Assembly: GCA_019914945.1 (NCBI GenBank)
Contig: CM034108.1
Location: 1,002,001 to 1,066,000, forward strand
Length of the DNA: 64,000 bases
Source: Typha latifolia
Lineage: Eukaryota > Streptophyta > Magnoliopsida > Poales > Typhaceae
Direction of reading: 5' to 3'
Part shown: positions 48,612 to 61,600 of the stretch, in pieces
Layout of the letters: each line of letters starts with the position of its first letter
Position numbering within the stretch: position 1 is the stretch's first letter
Position numbers and translations under genes: made by a program
Notes under the pieces: generated by a model
The model's input: only the letters and a program-made list of their open reading frames with translations
The model's database searches: none
Told to the model about the DNA's origin: nothing

Positions 48612-51371
48612 CTAAGGTAGGTTGCGGTTAAGCAACCCTTGAAAAGATAGGTAGAGATCCTTGTTATCTACGCCAAAGATCTCTTCAGCCTTCTTTAGCG
48701 TCTCCTGCATGGAAGTACTAGTTAACAGCCCAATCTGACTCCATGAGTTCAGAAGTAATAATAAGGTTCGTCATTTTAATATTCCTGTTAAATGAGATTA
48801 TTTTTTTTGCAATGCCTAACCTCGCGGGACTGTCTGTGAGCATTCAGTTCCTTTATGTTAGCTAAAAATGCCCCAAACTGTTCATATGACAGACGGCTCC
48901 TGCCAATCACAAGCATGTAAAATTTGTTAGAAGTCCGCCATTATCTAAAGCTCAAGATGTAAAGAGGGATTTGCTAACCTGGCTTGACGGAAGAATTCTT
49001 TTCCATCGATACGAGGAGTGCGCCCTGAAAGGCAAACAAATATGTTATAGAGATAGGAGGCTCCAATACTCCAAGATAACAGAAACCTACCCAAAGAAAG
49101 GAGTTCCAGTGTTCTAAATAAGAGAAGCTAATCTCAAAGCCTAAACGCTTTCAGGGATTCTGCTCTTGATTTGTCAAAGCAACATTGTCATGAGATGTTT
49201 ATTGGTTCTTAAACCAAATGGGACCCTCATTTTATGGCCTGTTAGGCGGAATCTCATTTTTTTTCAGAAGTATTAGGATGTCGCCAGTCGCCACTTTCAC
49301 GTATGGAATGTATAAACACAGCAAAATACATTCTTGCATATCCATCAAGAAAAAAGCCATTTTATGTTTTCTTCGTTTCTTGTAAGCAAGCTTATCGCGG
49401 TCTTATTCTATTCTTGACACCTTCTACCTGAATTCAGTCACTTCTTCCGGTCAATACACTGTATTGGCTCTGTTGGCTAAACCATCTTAACAGGATTTTC
49501 AGTCTTATCTTCAATTCCGGTGCTACTCCCAGCAGACACATTATAGAGTTATACACCGCATCATTATTTCTACATTCACTTGTATCGTGCTAACATAGTG
49601 TTTAGTAGTCACATGAAAACCAATCAGCCTAGAAAGAAGTTCTTAAAACTGTGACAAGTCCTTACAATTATTCACATGTTTTTAACCAATTCTTTCATTC
49701 TGTTGCAAACCATATATATCTAAAATCATTTGACAGATAAAAGAATACTTAGATAAGTGTAGCAAAACAGAAATTATTTTCCTTAATAGATATTACCAGG
49801 CAGAGGACGAGAACGAGGCGGTGAGTTAGCTGCTGAGGACTGCTTGCTTGATGGAAACCATGGTGACATTGCTATGTACCCTCCCAATCCAGTTTTAGAT
49901 GGTGAAGTGGCACCAGATGTTACTTTTGGTGATGCTGCAGTTGAGAACCCTCGAGGGGAACCACAAGTAGATGTCACACTTGGTGTAGCAGTTGGAGTGA
50001 GGCGTGAGGTAATATGTGAAGGGATGGAAAGTTTCTGCCCAGCAGGTCTTGCCGCTTTACCTAGAAGAAAGTCAAAAAAGATTAGCAATTCAAAATTTCT
50101 CAACATAAACAAAAAGATGAGGATATACATATACCTTCTTGAATTGAGTCAGATCCACGGACTAAATTTGGCACAGGGTAGCCTCCATCTAAAACATCAT
50201 AAGTGATACGGAAGCAATTAGTACAAGCACATTATTTTGGCAAGGAGTAGGATAAGAAAAAAAAACTGTATCATAAATTACTTTTCCAAGAAGATACTTT
50301 GGCTATTGACTGTTCGCAGGTCCTAATATCAACAGTTTCTTGTTGCTGCCATGATACATGAAGTTTCAAAGGTGATGTAAGATCTCTAGTAGTAAAAGAT
50401 GTGGTAGGAAAGAAATCTAAGGAACATTTAGTAAGACATCAACAGATAACAATTGGATGCTTACAGATGAATTATCGTCATTCAGTGACTGCATCAGATG
50501 CCTCTTGAATGTCTCTAACTGCCAAAAGAAATCATGTCAGAATTAAGAAGAACATCAACTTAACAAAACGGGATATATTATGAACAATGTGTCATTTGGT
50601 CATTAACGTTTATTTGGCATATTTTTGTCCTCTTAGATGACTTGGAAAAAGTGAACCGCCGGTTCAGGGACAATATAATGATTAGACATATTAATCCATG
50701 CAGAATTTCTTGTTTTGGCATGTCTCATCAGAGGATTGCATAATAAAACACCAGCAAGCTATTCCAATTACGACCAAACCGGCGGCTAAAGTATAATAAT
50801 TTTGGAGATTAAGAAACAGAAGGTGAAGACATATCAAGCAATGCACGTCTATCGTCTGAAGAAATATCATATTTGCAAAATTACAAAGAGGTTTTCTTTA
50901 AACCGTCAGCACAAGTAGAACGTCCTCACCTTTGCTAACTCCCTTGTTAATTTCTTCGACGTCTGAGTCAACGCATCCCGCTCCTTAGCCAGCTTAATCT
51001 ACCAAAAACGAAATTTTCGACAGATTTTTTTTAAAAAAAAAAGGAAAATCAAACTTACAAAGCAAGCATAAATCGCATCTAAAAGAGAAATGTGGCCTCA
51101 CATTCTCCTCGAGGGCTACCCTGAGACGGGAATGGGCTTCCTGGGACACCAAATCGAGCTGCGAGACCTTCTCCTGGAGCTCGACGATGACCCGATCCTT
51201 CTCCCCAACTGCCTGCCTCAGCCTCCCGGCCTCGAGCTCCAGCCTCGAAACCCGCGACGCGATCGCCATCGACGTTATCTTCCTCGCGAGATCGAGCTGC
51301 TCGTACGGATCCGTCGGCAGCACCGCCATGATCGCCTCGGGGAGCTCGCCGCTTCCGCTGCCGTGCGTCAT
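48612..51371 (-). CDS. At4g15545-like coiled-coil protein of unknown function
   Basis: Plant protein of unknown function resembling Arabidopsis At4g15545. Nine exons on the minus strand: 51371-51102, 50998-50930, 50518-50465, 50345-50282, 50188-50135, 50060-49797, 49024-48979, 48899-48821 and 48704-48612. They make 330 aa. Conserved N-terminus: AIMAVLPTDPYEQLDLARKITSMAIASRVS, then a coiled coil (about 37-115) and LETFKRHLMQSLNDDNSS. The middle is a Ser/Pro/Thr-rich stretch (HITSRLTPTATPSVTSTCGSPR). The C-terminus has IDGKEFFRQARSRLSYEQFGAFLANIKELNAHRQSREETLKKAEEIFG, a conserved helix block. The start at 51371 was preferred over the upstream in-frame ATG at 51479 by comparison with the family; 51479 would add 36 residues. 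The molecular role is not known. Confidence 0.85.
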
Positions 51372-51479
51372 CCCCGGATCGAGATCGCGACCCAAATGAA
51401 GAGGCAGGAAAAGAGAGGGGAGAGAGAGCACCTTCTGCTCGAATAAAGCAAGAGAATGGAGGGGTTTGTTTTTGGTCAT

Positions 51480-52293
51480 CTCATCGAGGGTTTTGAAAAA
51501 TGGGGGATAATAACAAAGGTGGGGTTGCTTTAAAATTCGGGCTTATTCCACTTAGGAGTGCAAGTGAGGGAGTGACGATATCAGAGAGCCGTCCTATTCG
51601 CCCAATTATTATATATTTTGTCTTCATTGATTCATTCCACCTATTAGGATTCAAATTTTGATGTTTACTTAGAATCCTAGGTCATTAGCATCATACGTAT
51701 CCTTTTAGCTTCACATAAACTAAATTTCCATAATGTATATCTTAAGTAGGATAGATAAAAGAGAACCCTATTATTTCACACTGGTTTAAAATTATTTAGT
51801 TAGCCTCCAATATTTTACGAGATATTTTAACCTCTTGCAATTAGAAAACTAAACTGTGTTAACGTCTAATAGATTAATAGATTATGCAACTAGCGCTTCG
51901 ATCGGACTTAAATCAAATTTTATGATCTTCTTATAATTTTTTTATTTTTTTTAAGAATGATTTAGAATCGTAAAATGTGTGATCGATGCTTAATAATCCA
52001 CCAAAAACAAATTTTAATTAAAAGCAAACCTTAATTAAATCTTAGGCATAGTAACGTGGTAATGGATTTCTAAACGAGTCGACCGTTAGAGAAAATATGG
52101 CATTCTCGATATTCCTCGCAACTTCAATGTCAATACCCCCAAGGCCCAACTCGACCGTTGTAAATCCAAATCCGACCGTTATCAAATGGCACCGCCCCGT
52201 TCCTCCTCTTCTTGAACGCTCTCTCTCTCTCCCCCTTTCTCTATACAAACTTTCACAGGCAAATACACAAGCACCAAGAAGACGAAGGAGACG
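51480..52293. other. Divergent promoter region
   Basis: About 920 bases separate the ATG of the At4g15545-like gene (minus) from that of the small membrane protein (plus). AT-rich centre, pyrimidine-rich edges. No gene. Confidence 0.45.
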
Positions 52294-52911
52294 ATGACGA
52301 CGACGACGACCAACCCGTCAAGAGAAGAAACCACCCAGAAGCCCCACCACCCTCTCCAACAGATCGCGGAGAGCCCCACCCACAAGCTCCTCCTCAAGCA
52401 ATGGCTCAAGGAGGAGTCCCTCCTCTCCCGCCGCGTCGCCCTTAAGGAGTCCCGCCTCGACTCCACCCGCAAGGAGATCACATTCCTCTACTCCGCCTTC
52501 TTCGTCTTCCACTCCACCGTCCTCCTCCTCCTCTTCTCCTCCGCCTCGAACCCACCTCGCCCTTCCTGCCGCCGCACTTGGATCCCCTGCCTCCTCTCCC
52601 TCCTCTCCTCCTTCGCCTTCCTCTGGGCGATCCGGTACAAATCCGATTCGGAGGTCGTGCTCGAGAGGATCCTCGAGAGGGAGAAGGAAGACGCCATGTT
52701 ACTGACGAAATGCGTCAACGAGTTGAAGAAGAAGGGCACAGAGTTCGACTTGCTCAAGGAGGTGGACGCACTGCGGAGAGCGAAGAGCTTGCGGGTGGAG
52801 GCGAAGGGCCCGGCGGCGAAGAAGTGGGCGGCGAGGGATTTCGCAATCATGGTCTTGTTCACCGCGGCTTGCGGTGTTTTGGGTCTCACAAGGTTCGTCC
52901 TCTGCAACTAA
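52294..52911 (+). CDS. Small plant membrane protein of unknown function
   Basis: Single exon, 205 aa, with an ATG followed by a Thr-rich N-terminus. HKLLLKQWLKEESLLSRRVALKESRLDSTRKE forms a charged amphipathic helix (about 30-62). Two hydrophobic segments follow (about 64-82 and 95-112), then a charged helix (RYKSDSEVVLERILEREKEDAMLLTKCVNELKKKG). The protein ends in another membrane segment (FAIMVLFTAACGVLGLTRFVL). I do not recognise the function; similar proteins exist in plants as 'transmembrane protein'. Coding DNA is GC-rich (C-ending codons) compared with its flanks. Confidence 0.75.
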   Translation: MTTTTTNPSREETTQKPHHPLQQIAESPTHKLLLKQWLKEESLLSRRVALKESRLDSTRKEITFLYSAFFVFHSTVLLLLFSSASNPPRPSCRRTWIPCLLSLLSSFAFLWAIRYKSDSEVVLERILEREKEDAMLLTKCVNELKKKGTEFDLLKEVDALRRAKSLRVEAKGPAAKKWAARDFAIMVLFTAACGVLGLTRFVLCN

Positions 52912-55730
52912 GTGGGACGAGGGAATGGATTCTTGATTTCTTACATATGAATCTTGCAGAATGATCTCTTTCTGCTATTTTGTTTGCCTTTTTTATTTTC
53001 TTCTTCTTCTTTGGGGAATCGTGTAATAAAGATTGGTTATCGTGGTATAGAACTTTCTATGGAAGTTCTTCCTCTCCTTTACTCTTTGCGTTATAATCTG
53101 ATTGGCTTCAGGTTCGACTTTTTTTATGAATATATTATATTATAAGATGGTTAGGCAGTCTTTTTTTTCGTGCGAACACCCTTATAAGATATGTTATTTA
53201 CCTGTATAACCTTCTACATACTCATTAAAACTTCTCTTTTGCATGAGCATTTATGTCTTTTTATCGGTTAATTTACTAAAATTTCATCTTATAATTATTG
53301 AAAAATAACCCGAAAGTATTCATAAGTTTTGAAGGGCTTTATTGTAGTAGAGAGATACACACACGTAAATAAAAATAAAAATAAAACTTTGGAAGAGGGT
53401 AAAAACTTTGAAGGGATATATAGACATGCAAAAAAATTTGAAAACCTCGTATCTCTAGGTGGTTTATTGCAAGGGAGAAGGGATAAACCGGGCTTGGAGT
53501 AAGGCCTATTGGGCCGTATTTTTACTAGAAAGCCCAATTTAGACTCCAGCCCGACCCGGATCTGTTATTAGGTTTCCAATGAGGTCAAAGTTATATTAAA
53601 TGAGGCATCGAGGAACAAATTGAAGCATGAATTTCTTCTAAGGTTATCATAAAAAATAAATAATAAAAAAATCTGCATAAAAATCTCATACTAAGATCTA
53701 TTATATTTAAACTTGGCCTTATTTCGGTAGAAATTTTAGAAAATAATAGAGAAGTGAGAGAAACAAAAAAAAAAACATAGAAGAGAATAATTTTTTTTTC
53801 TTTTTTTTTTTAATTATTTTTCTCTTCTCCTATTGCATCGAAATATAATTGAAAATGACTCTCCACTAAGAACATTTATGGGAAACCTAACAGTATTTAT
53901 ATAATTTTCAAAATCTAATACTTTGACCAATGCGAGTTTTAAAATCTAATATATGACCAAATCCCATTCCTTCGTTGCACGTGCGTTGAAACGAGTCGCG
54001 CAGCATTGAATCCCTCGTCGTCGAGCCAATCAAGGATGTCGCTTTAATTGCTCCTCCGCGCGGACTCGGACCCTAAGATGAGTCAAGATCCCAAATCTAT
54101 TGCATGTGTCCAAAGAGGAATTTCGTTCTAAATTTTGCTACCATTCTAATGTTTGCTTTCTTTGTTTCAAACTTATTCCGTCATGCTGTTTGAATATGAA
54201 TTTTCTTAGAAAAAGACTAGGCTAAAGATTATACTTAGTAACCGAGCAAAGGAGATTAAAGGTTCAATTCCAATCCCAAATAATATTGATGGCTTCACTG
54301 TGCAATTAGCTTAGAGGATCATATTTTGACGGCGACGTATGACTTGAAAGCTCGGTGGAGCCTAAGTAACTCTGTATCTAGCAAAAATTACTCATGATAA
54401 AAATAAAAATAAAAATTTGCATCTAGCAAAATTTATATATAAAAAAAAATCTACCATATGAGTATTTATCTTCCCATCCTATATTTTAATTTTTATTATC
54501 TAAAAAAAATTTTTGTTTACCTTACTCCACTGAACCGATATTTTATATAGAGATGAATGATTTTTATGTGAGTTAATCATCCGTCTTCTCTGTTTGATAG
54601 TATAAGGACAAACAATTTTTTTCTTTACAAAAATAACGCAGCATTTTTATTCAGTCAATAATTGTTGGTCTGAATTTAAGTTAGGGTAAGATAATAAAAG
54701 TAAATACAAGTAGGATATATATAATAATCAAAGAAAATTTTATCTTCAAGTTATTTTATTTATCTTTTTAATCTCTACATGCACTTGTGTTAGCTAAGAG
54801 GATTGATTTATATATCTAATTTATATATCGGATAAGACTAATCTTTATGTGTAACCTCTAATTAGTCACAAAACAAAAGTCTAATGGGAATTTCTTCGCG
54901 TCACTTTTCTACTCTACTTTTGGCCAAACAAAGAAGCCGCCGGAGAATTTCTTTCATAAGTGTAGCGTGATTTTTACAAAATTCACTTACAATTTATTCG
55001 TTTTACCTTTTTATTTTTTATTTTTATTTTTATTTTAACCTCCCATGAGATGAGTTATATGTTGGAACTTGGAAGACCATCCCTAGCGACGTATGATTAT
55101 TATATTTAGTCCATCATCTTTGCACCCGGACATAACCTCCGAGAAAGTAATGATATTTCACACTCTAATTTAGACTATTTTAATTAAATTATAGTTTATA
55201 TTTTATATTTTTATTATTTATAAATCGAGTCTTAATTTATTAAATATATATAAAAAACACTCTATAATTAGATCGGTTAGTTAAACTTAACCATATCTTC
55301 GAGTTAAGTTAACTATACTAGAAAATTATAAAAATATCTTCCATTAAGTCATACTAAAGATATTTTAGTTATTTTAAAAATTATAGTATTTTAATTATTT
55401 TAAAATAAAATATCTCTACTAAATAGAATATTTTTACGATGTTAGTTTAAATCTAATCCAGCAGCACATATTTACTAAATCATGGGACTCAATTTATAAA
55501 TCATAAAAATATAATAATTTTATTACAACGTAAGGTGTTATATACAAATTTTTTTAAAAAAATAATTTCTTTACCGTTGCATAAGTAAACAAGAAGCCGC
55601 CATCGAGGGAGAGGAAAAATATATATAAAAAAAAGCATAAATCTTGTCACAATCGAAGAAAATTATTCTCATTCGTTGGTCCAAGTCTACTACTTCTCAT
55701 CTTTCCTTCCACTTTCCTTCTAACTCCATG
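52912..55730. other. AT-rich spacer with one dispersed repeat copy
   Basis: No gene. A/T homopolymer runs, and the dispersed-repeat fragment at 54225-54375. Confidence 0.5.
54225..54375 (+). repeat. Dispersed repeat family, copy 3
   Basis: TAAAGGTTCAATTCCAATCCC (B-box-like GGTTCAATTCC) is followed by AAATAATATTGATGGCTTCA. It ends GAAAGCTCGGTGGAGCCTAAG, matching the end of copy 1 (15250-15272). Confidence 0.5.
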
Positions 55731-55735
55731 TATGG

Positions 55736-55776
<41 letters not shown>
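55736..55776 (+). promoter_or_regulatory. TATA run and (GA)n tract before SAUR gene 1
   Basis: TATATATATATA is followed directly by about 14 GA units, 52-90 bases before the ATG. The TATA run is a plausible core promoter and the GA tract would lie near the transcription start. Confidence 0.45.
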
Positions 55777-55778
<2 letters not shown>

Positions 55779-55827
55779 TGGATCGGCCACAGAGAGAGTT
55801 ATCCGGGCAACGAGAATAAACGCATCC

Positions 55828-56091
55828 ATGGGGTGGATAAAGAAGGAGAACGAGAATAAGAGAGCCCAGAAGAAGGGCTACGTGCCGCTCCTAGTCGGGA
55901 GAGAGGAGGAAGACGAAGTCGAGAGGCTTTTGGTACACGTGTCGCTCTTGAGTGAGCCGTCCGTCGTGGAATTGCTGGAGATGGCAGCCGTGGAGTTCGG
56001 ATACGGGCAGCACGGGATCCTCAGGATCCCCTGCAGCGTTGACCATTTCCATCGGACGGTCGACGTGTTCTCCTCCTCCAAGGCTAGATAA
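55828..56091 (+). CDS. SAUR-like small auxin-responsive protein 1
   Basis: Intron-less, 87 aa, as usual for the SAUR (small auxin-up RNA) family. Members inhibit PP2C.D phosphatases to raise plasma-membrane proton-pump activity and cell expansion, which is the family's role rather than a proven one here. The SAUR core is residues about 18-82: GYVPLLVG, VHVSLLSEPSVVELLEMAAVEFGY, HGILRIPCSVDHFHRTVD. The N-terminus is short and lysine-rich. The ATG at 55828 precedes the core by 17 residues. A related gene lies 1.4 kb downstream in the same direction. Confidence 0.9.
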   Translation: MGWIKKENENKRAQKKGYVPLLVGREEEDEVERLLVHVSLLSEPSVVELLEMAAVEFGYGQHGILRIPCSVDHFHRTVDVFSSSKAR

Positions 56092-57418
56092 TAGTAGGAT
56101 TTTTTTTCCTCTTTTTTTTTTTTTTGGTTTCATTTTAGTCCCTTTTTTTGTAAGTTTTCAGATGAAAATATATACTTACTTAGTTACTATTCGTATTTTG
56201 TTCTTTGATTCTTCTATTGTTGTCTGATTAATTGTACCTAAAAAGAGTTGGATTCTATCCGAAGTTTGTTAGAATAATTAAGTGAGATTCGAGTAGATAA
56301 CGATAATTAAATACTCGACTATCGCTTGGACATTATTAAAAAATATCGAGACAGAGGTATGTGAAGATGCTGGATATAAAATATTAATATTTACAACTAA
56401 CTTAACTTGTTTAAGAATATGAATGAGCGTTGGTTTATAAATGATGTACTCACAAGAGACATTGGATTCGTTAAGCCGAACCTGATTATCATATATTTTT
56501 TGACTAAAAAAATTTCTTACTTTACAGAATTCATATAGATATTATTTTTTAATCCAAAGATTATATATATTTTTTTAGTTCAGCGACTCTACATGGATAA
56601 TAAAAAAATTTAGAAAATATACATAAAAATTGGTGAAAGTTTAGGAGGGCTAAGTGTAATTATTCTTATAAATGATTAACAATATTCTCCTTGATTATTT
56701 CCGAAGGAAAATCAAAGTCTTTTTTTTAAAAAAAAATTCCACACCGTATTTATTCTAATATACATCTTGTCTAGTTGTCTTTTGATTAATTCTAATTCCC
56801 TCTTTGATCAAATTTAAAATAGTGAAAAGAGAAGGGTGTGATTGTTGCTAAACAAGAAAGGTTTCAAGCCCACTGAAATGCTCAGCAGCTAGATATTTTT
56901 GCAAGCAAGCGGAAATGGGGGTTTAATTAATATCCTAAGGTCATGATATTATGATTGGTTCCTGCTAATGAACACCTACACTTATTCTCTTTAACTACAT
57001 TAATTATCATTCTTTTGCATACCAAAATCTTTGTCAATTAATATCATCCTTTTCTTTGTAGTGAAATAATTTGGGAATAGCATCACTTCTTCAAAAACCA
57101 TTGACTTCCTTATAATAAAATTATAGGTATTATTATCTTACGAGCCTGATGAATGCTGCATGAGCAAGTCATCCTGTTTCTTGAAATAAAATTATGCAGT
57201 CAGAGATCACAGAATCACGGAAAGAAATAAGATAATGGAAAACTATGAACCATTACTTCATATAGATGACTCAGAAGAATTCTCGAATTCGCTAGGTCGA
57301 AAATATTTAAGCAAAACAATCATAATCTCCTATAGATTCCCAAATTTACTGCCCATTGTTTGAGCTAATATATGAGGAAGGTGGAAATATAAAGAAGATG
57401 GAAGTCTAGTTTCAACTT
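56092..57418. other. Spacer between the two SAUR genes
   Basis: AT-rich and without a recognisable gene. Confidence 0.5.
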
Positions 57419-57428
57419 CTATATAAAC
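57419..57428 (+). promoter_or_regulatory. TATA box of SAUR gene 2
   Basis: CTATATAAAC, a near-perfect plant TATA box, ends only 26 bases before the ATG. Confidence 0.55.
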
Positions 57429-57453
57429 TAAGGTTCAGCTAGGATCAACAAGG

Positions 57454-57768
57454 ATGGCAAAGAAAAGTTCAGTTCCCAGAGGGCATATTCCTATGCTTGT
57501 GGGTAAGGGAAAGAAGCCAGAAAGGATTGTGATCCACATCAATGTGCTCCATCATCCATATTTCACCATGTTATTGGAGCTGGCAGCTCTACAGTTTGGG
57601 TATGATCAGAAAGGGATCCTTAGAATTCCCTGCGACGTCGAACATTTTCGTGCGGTAGTCGATCTTATTGCAAGAACGAACGAGATTAGAGATGTTTTAT
57701 TTTCTTCTTTTACACCTAGTGTTGATGTACCAAGTTGGAGGCATTTCAATCATGTATTACAACGTTGA
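57454..57768 (+). CDS. SAUR-like small auxin-responsive protein 2
   Basis: Intron-less, 104 aa. SAUR core at residues about 9-75: RGHIPMLVG, IVIHINVLHHPYFTMLLELAALQFGY, QKGILRIPCDVEHFRAVVD. The C-terminal 30 residues (TNEIRDVLFSSFTPSVDVPS...) go beyond the core and are specific to some subgroups. It is related to the copy at 55828 but clearly diverged, so an old tandem pair. The start is the first ATG after a TATA box. Confidence 0.9.
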   Translation: MAKKSSVPRGHIPMLVGKGKKPERIVIHINVLHHPYFTMLLELAALQFGYDQKGILRIPCDVEHFRAVVDLIARTNEIRDVLFSSFTPSVDVPSWRHFNHVLQR

Positions 57769-58628
57769 AGAGAGAGGGAGAGAGAGGTAGAGAGATGTTT
57801 GTACAAGTATTCCATGTTCATGAATCATATGAGAGTGTAGATGTTGTAGATCGACTACTATGAAGCATCCTGTTGATTTTGTTCTTGTGCCAAATCGAAA
57901 TTTCCAGGATTTTTCTTGTATATTTTTTCTCTTTGCAATTAACTTTATAGTTTTTAGACAGATAAATGAACTGATTTCATAAGATCCAAGAAAGTCGTCC
58001 CATTTCCAGTGTTTCTTTTCACATAACAATGAGGGTTCTACTATGGGATCATTTACAAGTTCCTGTTCACATAACAATCTAAAACAATGAATCCAGTTGG
58101 TGACAAATTATGGTGTTTGGACAAAACGGTTGTAAATGCCCACTTATAACGGAAATAGATTGGATCAGATGAAAATACATCTTAGAATTTCTAGTAATTC
58201 TTCTATGAATTAGAGAAAAAAAATGGATGGAATGGTCCAAGCAAGCACAACAAATTTTTGCAGCCAATGAAAGATGGTTTAACGGAGTGAAGTTGAATCC
58301 TGGTGACTGCCTCAGTTATCATCATCGCATAGAATGATCCGACTGCAGCTTGTTCTATATTCACTGGAAGCTCTTCGCTCCTCCAAGAAACTGAATCGAT
58401 TGTTCTCACAATCAGAAGAGTTCTACGACCTCTACTTTGCTTTTCCTTGGACAAAACAGGAGACTAAAGAGTTTACAGCAGCTGCATCCAGTATCATTAC
58501 AAGAAGAAGGTTCAGAAGAAAAACAGTTGGCAACAAGTAATAACGCCTGAACGCAGTGAGGTTAAAAAGTTCAACAAATTAAATTGAACTCAATCCTCAA
58601 GCTAAAAATTATGGTAAACTGATGTTCT
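57769..58628. other. Region between SAUR 2 and the NOC2 stop codon
   Basis: Convergent 3' ends, SAUR 2 on plus and NOC2 on minus. Small frames at 58203 and 58334 lie here without family signal, in sequence likely to be the 3' UTR of NOC2. Confidence 0.45.
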
Positions 58629-61600
58629 TACCTAGTATCGTTCTTAATTGACCATAACCCTAGTGCGAGAATTTTGTAAAACACTGGCGTAGTACTGAGT
58701 AAATGGAGCATTACCACTGCTTTTCTCCAACTGCAAGCAACCGAAAAACATTAAGAGTTATCAGGCAGAAAAAGATGATGTGATAAACAAAAAACCTACC
58801 TGCGTGAAACTATCCGCGGATGCTTGATCATTTGGTGAGAATGAAACTTCGTCTCGTTTTCTCTGAATAAAATCCCTATTTTGCTCAACCTATAGATCAC
58901 GAATTAGAAAGTAAGGTAAGGAAAGAAGATAAGCAACAGGAAAAGTTGAAAGGAGCCAATCTGTTGACCGTTTACCATTATACTATGGAGACTGAAAAGG
59001 CATTATTCTCCTATTAAGTCATATTTTATGAGGTCATGATGTATCTTCATTGCTTTTCATGTGCTAATTTTGTGCTTTCAATGAACAATTATTAACAACT
59101 AATGGTTCATTTCCGTTACCTGATCGATTAATCGCCTCACTGGACGTCGGAGACCTTCAATGGTTGTTTTAGCATCGAATCTTTTGAGGAGAATGAGCGG
59201 AATAGCAGTGAGTTCAGGGAAAGAAATATGATAACTCCACTGAGCGAAATGTGCTGATAGAAGCTCAATTGCTGAAAGAACGCACTCCTCATGGAAATCT
59301 TGCGACTTCAGTAACTGCTTTGGCACCTGTGTCCAAATTAGACAGATTATGCCAAAGCTAAAGAAAGCTCCAGGTGAAAAGAACAAACAAAAATAGAGCA
59401 CTACTGAATTGTGGGAGAATGCAGTGAGCTTGCAGGGACATATAATGATCAACAGCATCTAATAATAACAAGCGGAAAAGAAAGAGAAAAGAGGAAAATA
59501 ATGAACAGGCTATCAATGGCCTGGCGAAAGTTTACAAAAGTTTATCTAACCTTCAATAGCGATGAAAAGTTTATCTTTGTTCCACGTGTTGTGTCCAGAT
59601 TGCCACTCTCTTTATAATCTAGGCACTCAAACACCAATGATGCAATAGGAACAAAAATTCCACTGGAAAGAGAGAGTTCATTGAGCATTTGCACACATTT
59701 AAACCTCAAAGGTATGTTGCGCAGGCCAGGAAACAGGTGTGCCACTCCTGTTATGACTTGAATAACTGAGAAAACCAATGGCTGAAGATCATTGTCCCTG
59801 GAGTTACAAGTAATGAACTTAACCCACATGTTAATGCAGTTAATGTATTGCCAGCTGTGTATCATCTTGAGTTCTTCCTGCATCCACAAACAATGAAAAT
59901 CTCATATAAAGATAGTCCCTCCAGAGAACTTCTAACTATCTCCTCCACCAAAATATGAGAACTTGAGAAATGCCAGGACATTTATGAAAAATAGTTCCAA
60001 GTACTTGAAATTGGCTATATGGATTCAAGAATAAACTCAGAGAACTTCAAAACTAATTTTCAATTGTAACAGATATTGACCTTTTTCTTTGTTTTAAAAG
60101 CCTTTCTCAAGATGCCGCCCAACTGCTGCACAGAGGTAAGAACCCTCTGAGATGATTTTCGAATATCCAGAGAATGTAGTTCCACGATTGAGTTCATGAG
60201 AAATTCTATATGCTTCAAATTTGCATGTTCCACAAACTTGGAACACACAATGAATGACTTGTATGTTCTGGTCAAGCAGATATCAAGATAGTCAGAGGGT
60301 AACTCAGATGCAATATCTCGTATAATAGTAAATGAGGACAAAGAGAGACTCTGATCACCAGTAGCCCACAAATGGACAGCAATCTGCATGAAATGCAAGA
60401 TAGAATCAGCCCACAAATAAGAGTAAAATAGTTTGTGTTACTAAAAAGAAGGTTCAGGCAATGGTAGCAATAAATTTGTGATAGTGGTTTCATAAATCAA
60501 TGATGTCTGTCCTGTTCATCCAAAAATGAAGCAATTTACAGTAACAAGATTTCTAATTGTCAGACATCTCCAAATAAAATTGTAATACAATACTGCAAGA
60601 GGTGGTGAAATTAAGACAAAATGGGACGTGTACTTCCATCAATTCAAAAACTTGGATAGAGCACCACCACCATTCCATGGACAAATGGTTGATGCAGATA
60701 CTTATCATTCATCTTACCCTTTTCAAGACTTTAAGATTGGAAGAATTTACCTATACATTTGCATCCTATTAGAGCGTATTTTCAGATAACAGAAAAAAGA
60801 AAGAAATGATGCAAACAGATGCATTATTAATTAAAATGATGGACCATTAATTTAAAATATTTACGGGATGATGTCATTAAGCAAGCTGGAGAATAATTCC
60901 AGAGAGCAAACAAAGTTCAAAAGAAAACGTAGAATCATTTTGCAATTTAATACCTTGATGAGCCTCCTAGCCAATGACGGGAAGGCAGAGAAGAATATAA
61001 TAGAAGCTCTTAGCCGAGATAGGACAAAAATGAGTATTTGGTTATCAGTAATTTGATGTAGAAGATATAAGGAACTTCTTAAGTAAGACTCCATCAGTGG
61101 GCTCACAGTTCTCCATTCCGATGCACTCTTCAACTTTGGAATATTTTCTTTCCGGCCAGAATCCGACATTCTCAGAAGTCTGCGGAAAATGTTGTCTGCT
61201 TCACTAAGAACAAAAGTCAATATCTTAGAGAACACCTCTCTACTTTTAATTTTCTTTGAGATTATCTTATTAGAGTCAACTCCATATCGGCATGCAACAC
61301 GGAATCCATTAAGCAGATTACGAACTGCAGGCCCACTTGGCTCTTGCATAACCAACCAACACCAAACATCTATGGTAGAGCTTGTAAGAATCTTATCACT
61401 GAGTGAACCTTTGTTATCTTGCACAGCATCTCCATCTGGGTAACTTGTATCATCCTCATCCTCATCTTCATCTGAATACTATCAGGTAAATTATTATAAG
61501 ACTTAACAATTTAAAATAAATGCAAGACTGAGCTTCTTCTGATGCTAAAATGAATTTAGGGAGCGAATCTTACAAGTTCTTCTCTCCTAGATATCTCCAT

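Noticed and set aside
52578..52964. 128-codon frame overlapping the small membrane protein
   Set aside because: Shadow frame of GC-rich coding DNA at 52294-52911.
58203..58540. Small frames on both strands downstream of NOC2
   Set aside because: No motif on either strand; best explained as 3' UTR.
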